A stretch of DNA of 41,411 bases, from NCBI GenBank assembly GCA_012521015.1, contig JAAYNE010000124.1:1-41411 (forward strand). Reading direction: 5' to 3'. The stretch comes from Clostridiaceae bacterium. GTDB lineage: Bacteria; Bacillota; Clostridia; Saccharofermentanales; DTU023. The notes below the pieces were generated by a model. It was not told where the DNA came from. It saw only the letters and a program-made list of their open reading frames with translations, and did no database searches. Positions 32,827-41,285 of the stretch are shown in pieces. The position numbers and the translations under genes are program-made. How positions within the stretch are numbered: position 1 is the stretch's first letter; each line of letters begins with the position of its first letter.

Positions 32827-34152
32827 TTATAACAAATAAATGTTATTTCTATCTTTTACTGTCGCAAAAGCATTTCTTGTATCAAAAATCCGCTGTGCTT
32901 TTTCCGCAATTGCTTGATAATCAAATTGTGAATTGGCGGATAATAAAATAATCAAATCATACTCGCCTAAATTATCCGGCATTTCCGTCAATCCTTGATG
33001 CTTAACCCCTTTAAACTTATACTCGAAAATCATCGGATCATAAAAATCGACCTCAGCGCCTTTATTTTCCATAATGTCAATTACATCAAGAGCCGGACTT
33101 TCACGATAATCATCAATATCAGATTTATAAGCAACACCGAGTGCCAGAATTTTTGAACCGTTCATTGATTTATGATCCGCATTTAAAATATCAATTGCCC
33201 GATCAACCGTATATTTCGGCATCCGATCATTAATCATCATTGACGACTCGATCATTGAAGTGTGAAAATCAAATTCCCTCGCTTTCCAAGAAAGATAATA
33301 GGGATCTAACGGAATACAATGTCCGCCCAACCCGGGACCGGGATAAAAAGCCTGAAAACCATACGGTTTGGTTTTGGCTGCATCAATTACTTCCCAAATG
33401 TCAATTTTCATCTCATGACATAGCATTGCCAATTCATTGACCAAGCCTATATTAATATTTCTATACGTATTTTCCAAAATTTTTTCCATTTCAGCTACTG
33501 CGGGCGAACTTACGGTATGCACCTCTCCATCCAAAATCGAAGAATATACAGCAGCAATGACTTCTTTGGCATCTTCACCGATAGCACCGACGACCTTAGG
33601 TGTATTTTTCGTTTTAAACTGTTTGTTACCCGGATCAACTCTTTCCGGAGAAAAACCTAAATAGAAATCCTCGCCGCAAACAAGACCGGATCCTTCTTCC
33701 AAAATCGGTTTAATCAATTCTTCAGTAGTCCCGGGATATGTAGTAGATTCAAGAACTACGACTGTACCCTGTTTTAAATGTTTTGCTATATCTCTTGAAG
33801 AATTTTTCAGATAACTGATATTCGGTTGTTGATATTTATCCAAAGGTGTCGGAACACAAATCGCAATAAAATCGACATCTGTAACAAAGGAAAAATCTGA
33901 AGTTGCTTTCAGGTATCCGGAGGCGACAATAGCTTCTAAATCTTCATTGACCACATCACCAATATAATTTTCTCCGCGATTAACCTGATCGACTTTTTGT
34001 TTCTGCACATCAAAACCGATTGTCTTATAGCCTGCTTTGGCTTTTTCAACCGCTAAAGGTAAACCGACATAACCCAAGCCGACCACTCCCATAGTCAAAG
34101 ATTTATTCTTAATTTTCTGCAACAATTCCGCTTTTATATCAATATTTTGCAT
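32827..34152 (-). CDS. wbpA: UDP-N-acetyl-D-glucosamine 6-dehydrogenase (WbpA/WbpO type)
   Basis: This enzyme of about 441 residues oxidises C6 of UDP-GlcNAc twice with NAD to give UDP-GlcNAcA. Motifs are MGVVGLGYVGLPLAVEKAKAG, AICVPTPLDKYQQPNISY, VVLESTTYPGTTEELI, GFSPERVDPGNK, NTYRNINIGLVNELA and the catalytic-cysteine segment GPGLGGHCIPLDPYYL; DYRESPALDVI is in the last domain. The wording around VPTPL and ESTTYPGTTEE is that of the WbpA/WbpO branch rather than UDP-glucose dehydrogenase. The frame opens at 34179, but the ATG at 34152 sits behind an AGAG box and better matches relatives. It is the first gene of the wbpA-B-acyltransferase-E run and has a likely promoter upstream. An alternative reading is a UDP-ManNAc dehydrogenase acting after WecB. 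Confidence 0.92.
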   Translation of the reverse strand: MQNIDIKAELLQKIKNKSLTMGVVGLGYVGLPLAVEKAKAGYKTIGFDVQKQKVDQVNRGENYIGDVVNEDLEAIVASGYLKATSDFSFVTDVDFIAICVPTPLDKYQQPNISYLKNSSRDIAKHLKQGTVVVLESTTYPGTTEELIKPILEEGSGLVCGEDFYLGFSPERVDPGNKQFKTKNTPKVVGAIGEDAKEVIAAVYSSILDGEVHTVSSPAVAEMEKILENTYRNINIGLVNELAMLCHEMKIDIWEVIDAAKTKPYGFQAFYPGPGLGGHCIPLDPYYLSWKAREFDFHTSMIESSMMINDRMPKYTVDRAIDILNADHKSMNGSKILALGVAYKSDIDDYRESPALDVIDIMENKGAEVDFYDPMIFEYKFKGVKHQGLTEMPDNLGEYDLIILLSANSQFDYQAIAEKAQRIFDTRNAFATVKDRNNIYLL

Positions 34153-34263
34153 ATTGTTTATTCTCTTTTCAATTAGCATTTTAAGGTTTGCATTTCTTGT
34201 CTTTTGGCAATTATACAGAGAATTCTTGATGTTTACCCCTGGTTGTTTTTATACTAGCATTTA

Positions 34264-34299
34264 CACATTCTATTATAAAATATAAGCAAATCTAAACAA
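34264..34299 (-). promoter_or_regulatory. Candidate sigma-70-type promoter upstream of wbpA
   Basis: On the minus strand there is a perfect -10 TATAAT (complement of 34272-34277). It lies 16 bases after TTGTTT (complement of 34294-34299), a -35 matching four of six consensus bases. The site lies in the 260-base gap between the upstream glycosyltransferase and wbpA and would leave a leader of about 110 bases. It could give the wbp genes a transcript independent of the first glycosyltransferase. Confidence 0.45.
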
Positions 34300-34412
34300 A
34301 AGTCAGAAACATTGTAACATTAACTAATTTCTAATTACTTTTCTTAATTTTTCTTAATATCTTTTTGTCTTATTGTCAAAATTATTTCACCTGTTTTACT
34401 ATCAAAGTTAAA

Positions 34413-35663
34413 TCATACAGTCAAGGCCGAATTCAATACTTCAATCAATTTCAGAGAAAGCTTTGTATAATCATGCTCCTCTGCTATTTGATAGGCACGT
34501 TTTCCCATAGCCTTTATTTCGGTTTCTGTTTGATCGACAAAATATTTGATTCCTGCAAAAATCGTATCCGGCAATTGGTTTTGTGTTTCAATACCGCAAT
34601 TATATTGTTCAATTAAAGAATACTTTGTTTTGACCGTACATAAAACAGGTTTTTTTGCTGCACAATATTCAAACAGTTTATTCGGACTTACTCCATACTT
34701 TTCTACACCGACTTGCTTAAAATGAATCAAAGTAACATCCGCTTTGGACAAAATCCCGGCAATCTGCTTTTTTTCGACACAACCCTTAAAGCTGATATTT
34801 TTCAAACCATAACTCTGTGTCAAATCAACAAGTCGATCTTTTTCCGGTCCGTCACCGTAAATGTAAAAATGAACTTGCGGTAAGGCTGTCTGACATAGGC
34901 GAGCTGTTTCAACAATAAGTTCAAGTTTGTAAGCATGACGAACCGATCCGGTAAACACAATATTGAACTTGTCTTTTTGTTCCAATTCATAATCTGCAAT
35001 TTTATAATTTTCCAGGTTAAAATTGAATTCTTCTAAATCTACACCGTTATTAATCTGCACAATTTTACTCAAATCAATATCCTGATCCCATTTTTTTTCA
35101 CGGATATAATCCTGCCCGCCTGCCATAGTGAAAATTAATCTATCTGCATTGGCATACAGCCATTTTTCCAATTTATACAATATTCTAATTATGGGATTTT
35201 TTTCCGAGATATCATTATACGCCGTTATTGATAAAGGCCAGAGATCACGAACTTCTTGCACACATGGAATATTCCTTTTTTTTGCAAATTTCATCACGGT
35301 ATAACAACAAAACGGACTGGGTGAAGACAGATAGATTACATCCGGTCTGTCACCATTTTTGATTAATTGTTTAATCGCTTTCACACAATTTACAGAAAAT
35401 TGCAACATACTGTATATTCTGCGCCAATTGTTTTTTGAATAACTCAAAGTACGGACAAAAGAATATTCCACGCCGTCCATTTCTTTTTCCGTAATCAAAT
35501 TCTTGTCTTGCATCATATTGAGATTGGTGTTGTGGATCTGACTTGCTGTCAAAATCCTCACCTGATGGTTCATCCGGGTTAAGTTTTTTGAAAAGTAATA
35601 ATGTCTGACCAAACCGCCCAAACTGGGAGGAATTGCCGAATTATTAACAATAAATATCTTCAT
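34413..35663 (-). CDS. Glycosyltransferase family 4 (WbuB-like)
   Basis: This GT-B glycosyltransferase is about 416 residues long. The N-terminal half has KIFIVNNSAIPPSLGGLVRHYYFSKNL, DVIYLSSPSPFCCYTVM and VQEVRDLWPLSITAY, wording common in WbuB-type enzymes that act on N-acetyl-aminosugars. The C-terminal half has INNGVDLEEF, KFNIVFTGSVRHAYKLE, FYIYGDGPEKDRL and the donor motif GVSPNKLFEYCAAKKPVLC. It would add a sugar to the lipid-linked unit at the inner membrane face. It is the first gene of the long minus-strand run and is divergent from the 4,6-dehydratase. The frame opens with TTG then ATG; AGGAG lies 8 and 11 bases before them respectively. The ATG at 35663 was chosen, but TTG at 35666 is equally possible. 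Confidence 0.88.
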   Translation of the reverse strand: MKIFIVNNSAIPPSLGGLVRHYYFSKNLTRMNHQVRILTASQIHNTNLNMMQDKNLITEKEMDGVEYSFVRTLSYSKNNWRRIYSMLQFSVNCVKAIKQLIKNGDRPDVIYLSSPSPFCCYTVMKFAKKRNIPCVQEVRDLWPLSITAYNDISEKNPIIRILYKLEKWLYANADRLIFTMAGGQDYIREKKWDQDIDLSKIVQINNGVDLEEFNFNLENYKIADYELEQKDKFNIVFTGSVRHAYKLELIVETARLCQTALPQVHFYIYGDGPEKDRLVDLTQSYGLKNISFKGCVEKKQIAGILSKADVTLIHFKQVGVEKYGVSPNKLFEYCAAKKPVLCTVKTKYSLIEQYNCGIETQNQLPDTIFAGIKYFVDQTETEIKAMGKRAYQIAEEHDYTKLSLKLIEVLNSALTV

Positions 35664-35979
35664 CAAAAGTAATTCTCCTATTACTATATAGAATCATTTT
35701 CCGCGAAACTCGTCAATTAAACCAGCCGAATAGCAAACAAAAACCGTTACCTTCATCATATTTCCGTAAATTTTTATTTGATTAAACATGATGTATAATA
35801 AAAATCACCGTGACAATTGAGATATTTGTTTGATATTGATATATTATTCACCGAAATTAATCGAATTTTAGATTAATTTAATATATTAGATTAACTAGAC
35901 AAATTCAGATTTGATTAAGTTTAGATTAAATAGTTTTTTCTAAAAGGTCTGTTAATTAAAAATATAAAAAGAGGCAGAA
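35664..35979. promoter_or_regulatory. Divergent control region between the GT4 and 4,6-dehydratase genes
   Basis: This 316-base, very AT-rich gap holds no gene. On the minus strand TTGACG (complement of 35711-35716) followed about 18 bases on by TCTATA could serve the glycosyltransferase, just before its AGGAG site. On the plus strand a TATAAT occurs at 35794-35799 without a good -35. The word TTAGATTAA is repeated at 35868, 35886 and 35921, all on the plus strand and just upstream of the dehydratase gene, with a related TTTGATTAA at 35910. These may be binding sites of a regulator or simply AT-rich sequence. The dehydratase ribosome site is AGAGGC, a modest match. Confidence 0.4.
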
Positions 35980-37857
35980 ATGGAAAATAAAAAAACTACT
36001 AAACGGCGAATTACACCGAAAAAAATAGTACTTTTAGTATACGATATAGCCACAACGATTATTGCTGCTTTAATAGCTTTGTTCATTTATTATGAGGGTA
36101 CAATACCTGATATAATTATTGAAAATTTTAAGAATTCATGGTTTCTTTATCCGATCATCGGTGCAATCATCTTTTATCTGCTCGGTTTCTTCGATCAGAT
36201 GTGGGCTTTTGCCAGTGCCGCACAGTATATAATGGTTGCAACCGGTGCTTTGGTAGATACGATTGTCATGGTTTTAGTCCTGCAGCTGCTGGACTTGCGT
36301 TTTGCATACGTGGCCTATTTTCTCTACTGGTTCATCCTGACCATGATGTTATTATTGATTAGAATTACTTATCGTTGGTATTCCCATTTTCAATACAAAA
36401 AGCGACAAAAAGATATCGACACCGAAAATAATTCGATCCGTGTATTAATTGTCGGTGGCGGCAGAGCCGGATCCCAGATTATTTCCGAACTGCATAATCG
36501 TCAAGTTATCCGCGTTCCTATTGCAATAGTTGATGATAATCCGCTCACCCATACCTATAAAAATCAAGGAGTTCCGGTATTAGGCGATCGTAATGATATT
36601 CCGAAATTGGTTAAAGACTTAAATATCGATGAAATTATCATTGCTATTCCGAGTGCAGATCGGAAGACTATTCAGGAAATAATCCAAATAGCTCGCAAAA
36701 CAGCGGCAAATGTAAAAATGCTGCCTTATTTTGCTGGAGTTTTAGAAGAAGATACCTCAATTCAGCTCAGCGATATTCGTGAAGTCGATATTGAAGATTT
36801 GCTTGGACGCGACCCGGTCAAGTTGGAGCTTGATGGTATTGACGCTTATTTAAAAAATAAAGCCGTCCTCGTCACAGGCGGCGGCGGTTCAATCGGTTCC
36901 GAAATAGCAAGACAGATTGCAAAATTCAAACCTAGTGTTCTGATCTTATTTGACATTTATGAGAACAATGTCTATGAATTACAGCAGGAGCTCAAAGCAA
37001 AATATGGAACAAATCTCAACCTGCAAGTCTTAATCGGTTCGGTTCGAGATAAACAACGCTTGGAAGAAATATTCGCCAAATGGAAACCCAGCGTAGTCTT
37101 CCATGCTGCAGCTCATAAACATGTACCGTTAATGGAGGATAGCCCGGAAGATGCAGTCAAAAACAATCTGTTCGGAACTTATAACGTAGGTAGAACTGCC
37201 GGCAAATACGGTTCCCGACGTATGGTTCTTATCTCAACCGACAAAGCAGTCAATCCGACCAATGTCATGGGTGCTACCAAACGTTTAGCTGAAATGGTCA
37301 TGCTTTCTTTGAATAGTATCTATCCGAATACCATTTATTCTGCTGTCAGATTCGGTAACGTATTAGGTTCTTCGGGCTCCGTTATCCCTCTCTTCAAAAA
37401 ACAAATCAGAGAAGAACATCAAGTGACAGTTACTCATCCGGAAATCGAACGCTATTTCATGACAATACCGGAAGCTTCAAGACTCGTCCTGCAAGCCGCT
37501 TCTTATGCTAAAGACGGAGAAATCTTCGTTTTGGATATGGGAGAACCGGTAAAAATTCTTGATTTAGCAATCGAGTTGATTTCATTGTCCGGTTATGAAC
37601 CCTATGTTGACATTCCGATTGATTTCGTCGGTCTAAGACCCGGTGAAAAAATGTACGAAGAACTATACTTGGATCAGGAAAGTCTGGATCATACAGCACA
37701 CGAAAAGATTTTCACTCTGTCACAAAATGAAGATTGTGAATCACTTAAGCAGGAAGTGGCTCATTTGCTTGATATTATCAAAATCCATAATCCTAAATTA
37801 AATCAAAAAGTCCAACAATTGATGAACGATACCATTAAATTAATCAGTAACAATTAA
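35980..37857 (+). CDS. Membrane-anchored UDP-GlcNAc 4,6-dehydratase (WbpM/PglF/CapD type)
   Basis: This 625-residue protein has four N-terminal membrane spans (about 15-130). A CoA-binding-like Rossmann domain follows (VRVLIVGGGRAGSQIISEL, about 152-260), then the catalytic extended SDR domain (about 290-600) with AVLVTGGGGSIGSEIARQI and HAAAHKHVPLMED. The active-site stretch STDKAVNPTNVMGATKR carries the Thr-Asp-Lys and Met...Lys arrangement in which Met replaces the usual SDR Tyr, a known mark of this family. It removes water from UDP-GlcNAc to give UDP-2-acetamido-2,6-dideoxy-4-keto-hexose, the substrate of DegT aminotransferases such as those at 16823 and 20321. It is the only plus-strand glycan gene. 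The length fits the long WbpM form rather than the short soluble FlaA1 form. Confidence 0.94.
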   Translation: MENKKTTKRRITPKKIVLLVYDIATTIIAALIALFIYYEGTIPDIIIENFKNSWFLYPIIGAIIFYLLGFFDQMWAFASAAQYIMVATGALVDTIVMVLVLQLLDLRFAYVAYFLYWFILTMMLLLIRITYRWYSHFQYKKRQKDIDTENNSIRVLIVGGGRAGSQIISELHNRQVIRVPIAIVDDNPLTHTYKNQGVPVLGDRNDIPKLVKDLNIDEIIIAIPSADRKTIQEIIQIARKTAANVKMLPYFAGVLEEDTSIQLSDIREVDIEDLLGRDPVKLELDGIDAYLKNKAVLVTGGGGSIGSEIARQIAKFKPSVLILFDIYENNVYELQQELKAKYGTNLNLQVLIGSVRDKQRLEEIFAKWKPSVVFHAAAHKHVPLMEDSPEDAVKNNLFGTYNVGRTAGKYGSRRMVLISTDKAVNPTNVMGATKRLAEMVMLSLNSIYPNTIYSAVRFGNVLGSSGSVIPLFKKQIREEHQVTVTHPEIERYFMTIPEASRLVLQAASYAKDGEIFVLDMGEPVKILDLAIELISLSGYEPYVDIPIDFVGLRPGEKMYEELYLDQESLDHTAHEKIFTLSQNEDCESLKQEVAHLLDIIKIHNPKLNQKVQQLMNDTIKLISNN

Positions 37858-37954
37858 GACAGCTCAGAATTTAGAATTGTACAAATTTTGATTTGCTCAA
37901 GACCAAAAAGCGAACAGATTTAAGAGCGAGACTCTGTTTTCTGCTCAATATCCA

Positions 37955-37983
37955 GAGCCCTGCAAGTATTGTTCGCAGAGCTC
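37955..37983. terminator. Stem-loop between convergent genes, weak terminator candidate
   Basis: A 9-bp stem, GAGCCCTGC against GCAGAGCTC with one G-T pair, encloses an 11-base loop in the 168-base gap between the dehydratase and wecE. Neither strand has a T-tract after it. A second, weaker hairpin AACAGA/TCTGTT lies to its left, and on the minus strand it is followed by CGCTTTTTGG. Either could end the convergent transcripts, but neither is a classic terminator. Confidence 0.4.
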
Positions 37984-38025
37984 CAAAAAGTGCGTATATT
38001 ACTCGGTTAAGGTTAACTGAAAAAA

Positions 38026-39153
38026 TTATCCCAGTACCTCTTTGATACTTTTTATTACATACATTGCATCTTCTTCTGTTAACCCGGCATGCAGTGGTAA
38101 ACGCAATCCTGTCTTCCCTACTTCCTCCGTTACGGGACAATCTTCTACTTTATTCCCCATTGAAATACCATATGGAGATGAATGCAAAGGTACATAGCAA
38201 ATATGTGCCATAATGTTTTTTTCTTTTAGTCTATCAATTAAATCTTTACGAATTTCTTCAGTAGGAAGTAAAATCTTAAACATATGAGCATTATGTCCTA
38301 CATTTTCCGGAATAATCGGGAGTCTTAGAAGTTTATCCTGCTCAAGTTCAGACAAACCTCTATAATAGGTATTCCAAATTTTCATGCGTTTCTTATATAT
38401 CTCATCATATCTCTCTAATTGAGCTGTCAGCATTGCTGCCAAAAGATCAGACGGTAAAAAAGAAGAGCCTATATCATGCCAGGTATATTTATCAACAAGT
38501 CCTGCAAGTAGTTGCCGGCGATTTGTACCTTTCTCACGAATTATCTCCGCTCTATCCATCTGATCTTCCAGATTAACCACAATGGCTCCACCTTCTCCCA
38601 TTGAGAAGTTTTTCGTTTCATGAAAACTGAAGCAACCATATTCTGAAAGTGTGCCTGCATAACGACCTTTATAGGTTGAACCGACAGCCTGTGCCGCATC
38701 CTCAATAACAACTAAATCATATTTATGGGCAATCTCATTAATGGTATCCATCTCACATGGAACACCGGCATAATCTACTGCATAAATTGCTTTTGTTTTT
38801 TCTGTGATTAAAGCTTCAATTTTATTTTCATCAATGTTAAAAGTATCCTCTCTGATATCACAAAATACCGATTTCGCTCCACGTAATAAAAAGGCATTTA
38901 CAGTAGATGAAAAGGTAAACGAAGGAGTAATAACTTCATCCCCCGGAGCCAAATTTGCCAGTATAGAAGCCATTTCCAAGGCATCCGTTCCTGATGTTGT
39001 CAGCAACATGTTCTCTATACCGAACAGTTGCTTAAACAATTCGTATACTCTTTTCGTGTATTTACCATCCCCGGAATGAATTCCATTGTGTAATGAATCT
39101 ATCAGATATTTTTCTTCCAAATTAGTAATTGAAGGTTTATTAAATCTTATCAT
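38026..39153 (-). CDS. wecE: dTDP-4-amino-4,6-dideoxygalactose transaminase
   Basis: This 375-residue DegT-family PLP enzyme aminates dTDP-4-keto-6-deoxyglucose to dTDP-4-amino-4,6-dideoxy-D-galactose. It follows E. coli WecE nearly block by block: MIRFNKPSI, SGDGKYTKRVYELF, SGTDALEMASIL, PGDEVITPSFTFSSTVNAFLLRG, VVIEDAAQAVGSTYKGRYAG, CFSFHETKNFSMGEGGA (Schiff-base Lys), EIIREKGTNRRQLL, VDKYTWHDIGSS and NAHMFKILL. The length equals the family norm. The start ATG has GAGG six bases upstream. Upstream are rfbB and rfbA, which supply its substrate, so the three genes form one pathway. The WecD acetyltransferase that normally follows is not seen next to it. Confidence 0.95.
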   Translation of the reverse strand: MIRFNKPSITNLEEKYLIDSLHNGIHSGDGKYTKRVYELFKQLFGIENMLLTTSGTDALEMASILANLAPGDEVITPSFTFSSTVNAFLLRGAKSVFCDIREDTFNIDENKIEALITEKTKAIYAVDYAGVPCEMDTINEIAHKYDLVVIEDAAQAVGSTYKGRYAGTLSEYGCFSFHETKNFSMGEGGAIVVNLEDQMDRAEIIREKGTNRRQLLAGLVDKYTWHDIGSSFLPSDLLAAMLTAQLERYDEIYKKRMKIWNTYYRGLSELEQDKLLRLPIIPENVGHNAHMFKILLPTEEIRKDLIDRLKEKNIMAHICYVPLHSSPYGISMGNKVEDCPVTEEVGKTGLRLPLHAGLTEEDAMYVIKSIKEVLG

Positions 39154-39260
39154 AGTTATCCTCTATTAATATTAGTTTTTCTATATAATAGTCTTTATTA
39201 GCTCACATTAAAATATCTTTTAAATAAATGTAATAATTTTCTAATTAACATTAATTAATA

Positions 39261-40307
39261 TTAACCATACATTTCATTGTAATATTTCTGATAATCACCA
39301 CTGACAATTTCATTAACCCAGTCCATATTATCAAGATACCAATTAATTGTTCTTGCCATTCCCTCATCAAAGGAATGAGCCGGACTCCAACCTAATGTCG
39401 ATGTAATTTTCGTATTATCAATTGCATAACGACGATCATGTCCCGGGCGGTCTTTGACGTAAGTAATTAAGTCTTCTGATTTTTCGAGTTGATTGATAAT
39501 TAACTTAACAATCTCAATATTTGCCTTTTCATTGTTGCCACCGATGTTATATACTTCGCCATCAATACCTTTAAGTCTTACAGTATCAATTGCGGAACAA
39601 TGATCTTCAACATACAGCCAATCACGCACCTGCATACCGTCACCATAGACCGGTAGAGATTTGCCTTTAAGAACATTATTGATCATCAGCGGGATCAATT
39701 TTTCCGGAAATTGATACGGTCCGTAATTGTTGCTGCATCTTGTGATATTAATCGGTAAACCGAAGGTTTTGAAATATGCATAAACCAACAGATCGGAAGA
39801 TGCTTTGGATGCTGAGTAGGGACTATTAGGGGATAGATTCATCTCTTCCGTGAAAAGACCTTCCGGTCCTAAAGAACCATAAACTTCATCGGTTGAAACA
39901 TGAACGAACTTAACATCAGCTTTGAAATCTTTGCTATATTTATCATCCGGTTCAATTTTCCAATGCTTTTTGGCTGTATCAAGTAATATTTGAGTGCCCA
40001 GAATATTTGATTTAACAAAGATATCAGGCTCCACGATGCTTCTGTCAACATGAGATTCTGCCGCAAAATGCACAACTTGTTGAATGTTATGTTCAGAAAA
40101 AATCTGATCAACCAATTCTGCATCACATATATCACCTTTGACAAAACTATAATTCGGATTGTCTTTTATTGATTCTAAATTTTTCAGGTTTCCGGCATAT
40201 GTTAATGCATCTAAATTTACTATTGAGATATCTTCATATTTCTCCAACATATAAATAATAAAATTGCTACCTATAAATCCCGCTCCGCCTGTAACCAAAA
40301 TGTTCAT
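39261..40307 (-). CDS. rfbB: dTDP-glucose 4,6-dehydratase
   Basis: This 348-residue extended SDR enzyme converts dTDP-glucose to dTDP-4-keto-6-deoxyglucose. It has the nucleotide motif MNILVTGGAGFIGSNF, LDALTYAGNLKNLE, HFAAESHVDRSI, the catalytic STDEVYG, the YSASK active-site Tyr-Lys, RCSNNYGPYQFPEKLIPL and GDGMQVRDWLYVEDHC, all diagnostic of RmlB. It lies between rfbA and wecE. With no rfbC or rfbD in the window, the intermediate is more likely aminated by WecE than turned into rhamnose. An AAAGG box lies about 15 bases before the ATG, which is long. Confidence 0.96.
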   Translation of the reverse strand: MNILVTGGAGFIGSNFIIYMLEKYEDISIVNLDALTYAGNLKNLESIKDNPNYSFVKGDICDAELVDQIFSEHNIQQVVHFAAESHVDRSIVEPDIFVKSNILGTQILLDTAKKHWKIEPDDKYSKDFKADVKFVHVSTDEVYGSLGPEGLFTEEMNLSPNSPYSASKASSDLLVYAYFKTFGLPINITRCSNNYGPYQFPEKLIPLMINNVLKGKSLPVYGDGMQVRDWLYVEDHCSAIDTVRLKGIDGEVYNIGGNNEKANIEIVKLIINQLEKSEDLITYVKDRPGHDRRYAIDNTKITSTLGWSPAHSFDEGMARTINWYLDNMDWVNEIVSGDYQKYYNEMYG

Positions 40308-40363
40308 TGTTATATTATCAGACCTTTCTAGAGTTTATTCTATACGTTTTTATTGACTACTAA

Positions 40364-41239
40364 TTATTGATTTTTGACAAGTTCCAGTAAGTATTGACCA
40401 TAGTCCGTCATTTTCAAATCATCTGCAATTTTTGCAAGTTGATCTGTATTAATAAATCCCCGTCGCCATGCGATTTCTTCGATACATGAAATATAGTAAC
40501 CTTGACGAGTTTGAATAGTTTCAACAAAGTTCGCCGCATTGAGAATTCCTGCAGGTGTTCCGGTATCCAACCAAGCCAGTCCTCTGCCTAATAACTCTAC
40601 ATGCAAATCTCCACGTTTCAGATATTCATTATTAACAGAAGTTATTTCAACTTCACCACGATCTGACGGTTTTACATTCTTGGCAATATCAACTACAGAA
40701 TTATCATAGAAGTATAAACCGGGGACAGCAAAATGTGATTTAGGAAACTCCGGTTTTTCTTCAATCGAAATTACTTTGCCGGTATCATCAAATTCAACTA
40801 CACCATAGGATCGAGGATCGCGGACCGGATAACCGAAGATCGTTGCCCCGCCTTTTTCTTGTCTGGTTTTTGCTTTTTTCAGAATATAAGATAAATTCTG
40901 ACCGTAAAACACATTATCTCCTAAAATAAGTGCGACAGAATCATCCCCGATAAATTTTTCACCGATAATAAAAGCATCTGCTAAGCCTTTAGGTTCTGCT
41001 TGTTCTGCATAAGACAAAGAAATACCGATGTTTGAGCCATCTCCTAAAAGATTTTGATACATCGGTAAGTCTTCCGGTGTTGAAATAATCAATATTTCTT
41101 TAATATATGCTAACAATAAAGTAGATAACGGATAGTAAATCATCGGTTTGTCATAAAGTGGCAATAACTGTTTCGAAATCACCTTTGTTATCGGGTATAA
41201 GCGGGTGCCTTTACCTCCGGCTAGAATAATACCTTTCAT
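40364..41239 (-). CDS. rfbA: Glucose-1-phosphate thymidylyltransferase
   Basis: This 291-residue enzyme makes dTDP-glucose from dTTP and glucose-1-phosphate. It is full length for the RmlA family, with [18 protein letters not shown] (nucleotide-binding), [55 protein letters not shown] and [11 protein letters not shown] strong GAGGAG lies nine bases before the ATG. It is the first gene of the rfbA-rfbB-wecE group. An IS256-like end lies 46 bases upstream, so its native promoter may have been separated from it by the insertion. Confidence 0.96.
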   Translation of the reverse strand: MKGIILAGGKGTRLYPITKVISKQLLPLYDKPMIYYPLSTLLLAYIKEILIISTPEDLPMYQNLLGDGSNIGISLSYAEQAEPKGLADAFIIGEKFIGDDSVALILGDNVFYGQNLSYILKKAKTRQEKGGATIFGYPVRDPRSYGVVEFDDTGKVISIEEKPEFPKSHFAVPGLYFYDNSVVDIAKNVKPSDRGEVEITSVNNEYLKRGDLHVELLGRGLAWLDTGTPAGILNAANFVETIQTRQGYYISCIEEIAWRRGFINTDQLAKIADDLKMTDYGQYLLELVKNQ

Positions 41240-41285
41240 TGATACATTCTCCTCATATTATCTTTGTTCAGATTGTACTTACTCG

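Noticed and set aside
36138-36362. Small Cys-rich frame inside the 4,6-dehydratase gene
   Set aside because: It is an out-of-frame shadow of the membrane-span coding region, with no ribosome site.
37871-38140. Small open frame of 89 codons opposite the end of wecE
   Set aside because: It overlaps the conserved wecE C-terminus in another frame, has no ribosome site and no family-like pattern.
39261-41239. dTDP-rhamnose pathway
   Set aside because: rfbA and rfbB are present but rfbC and rfbD are not; wecE follows directly, pointing to an amino sugar instead.
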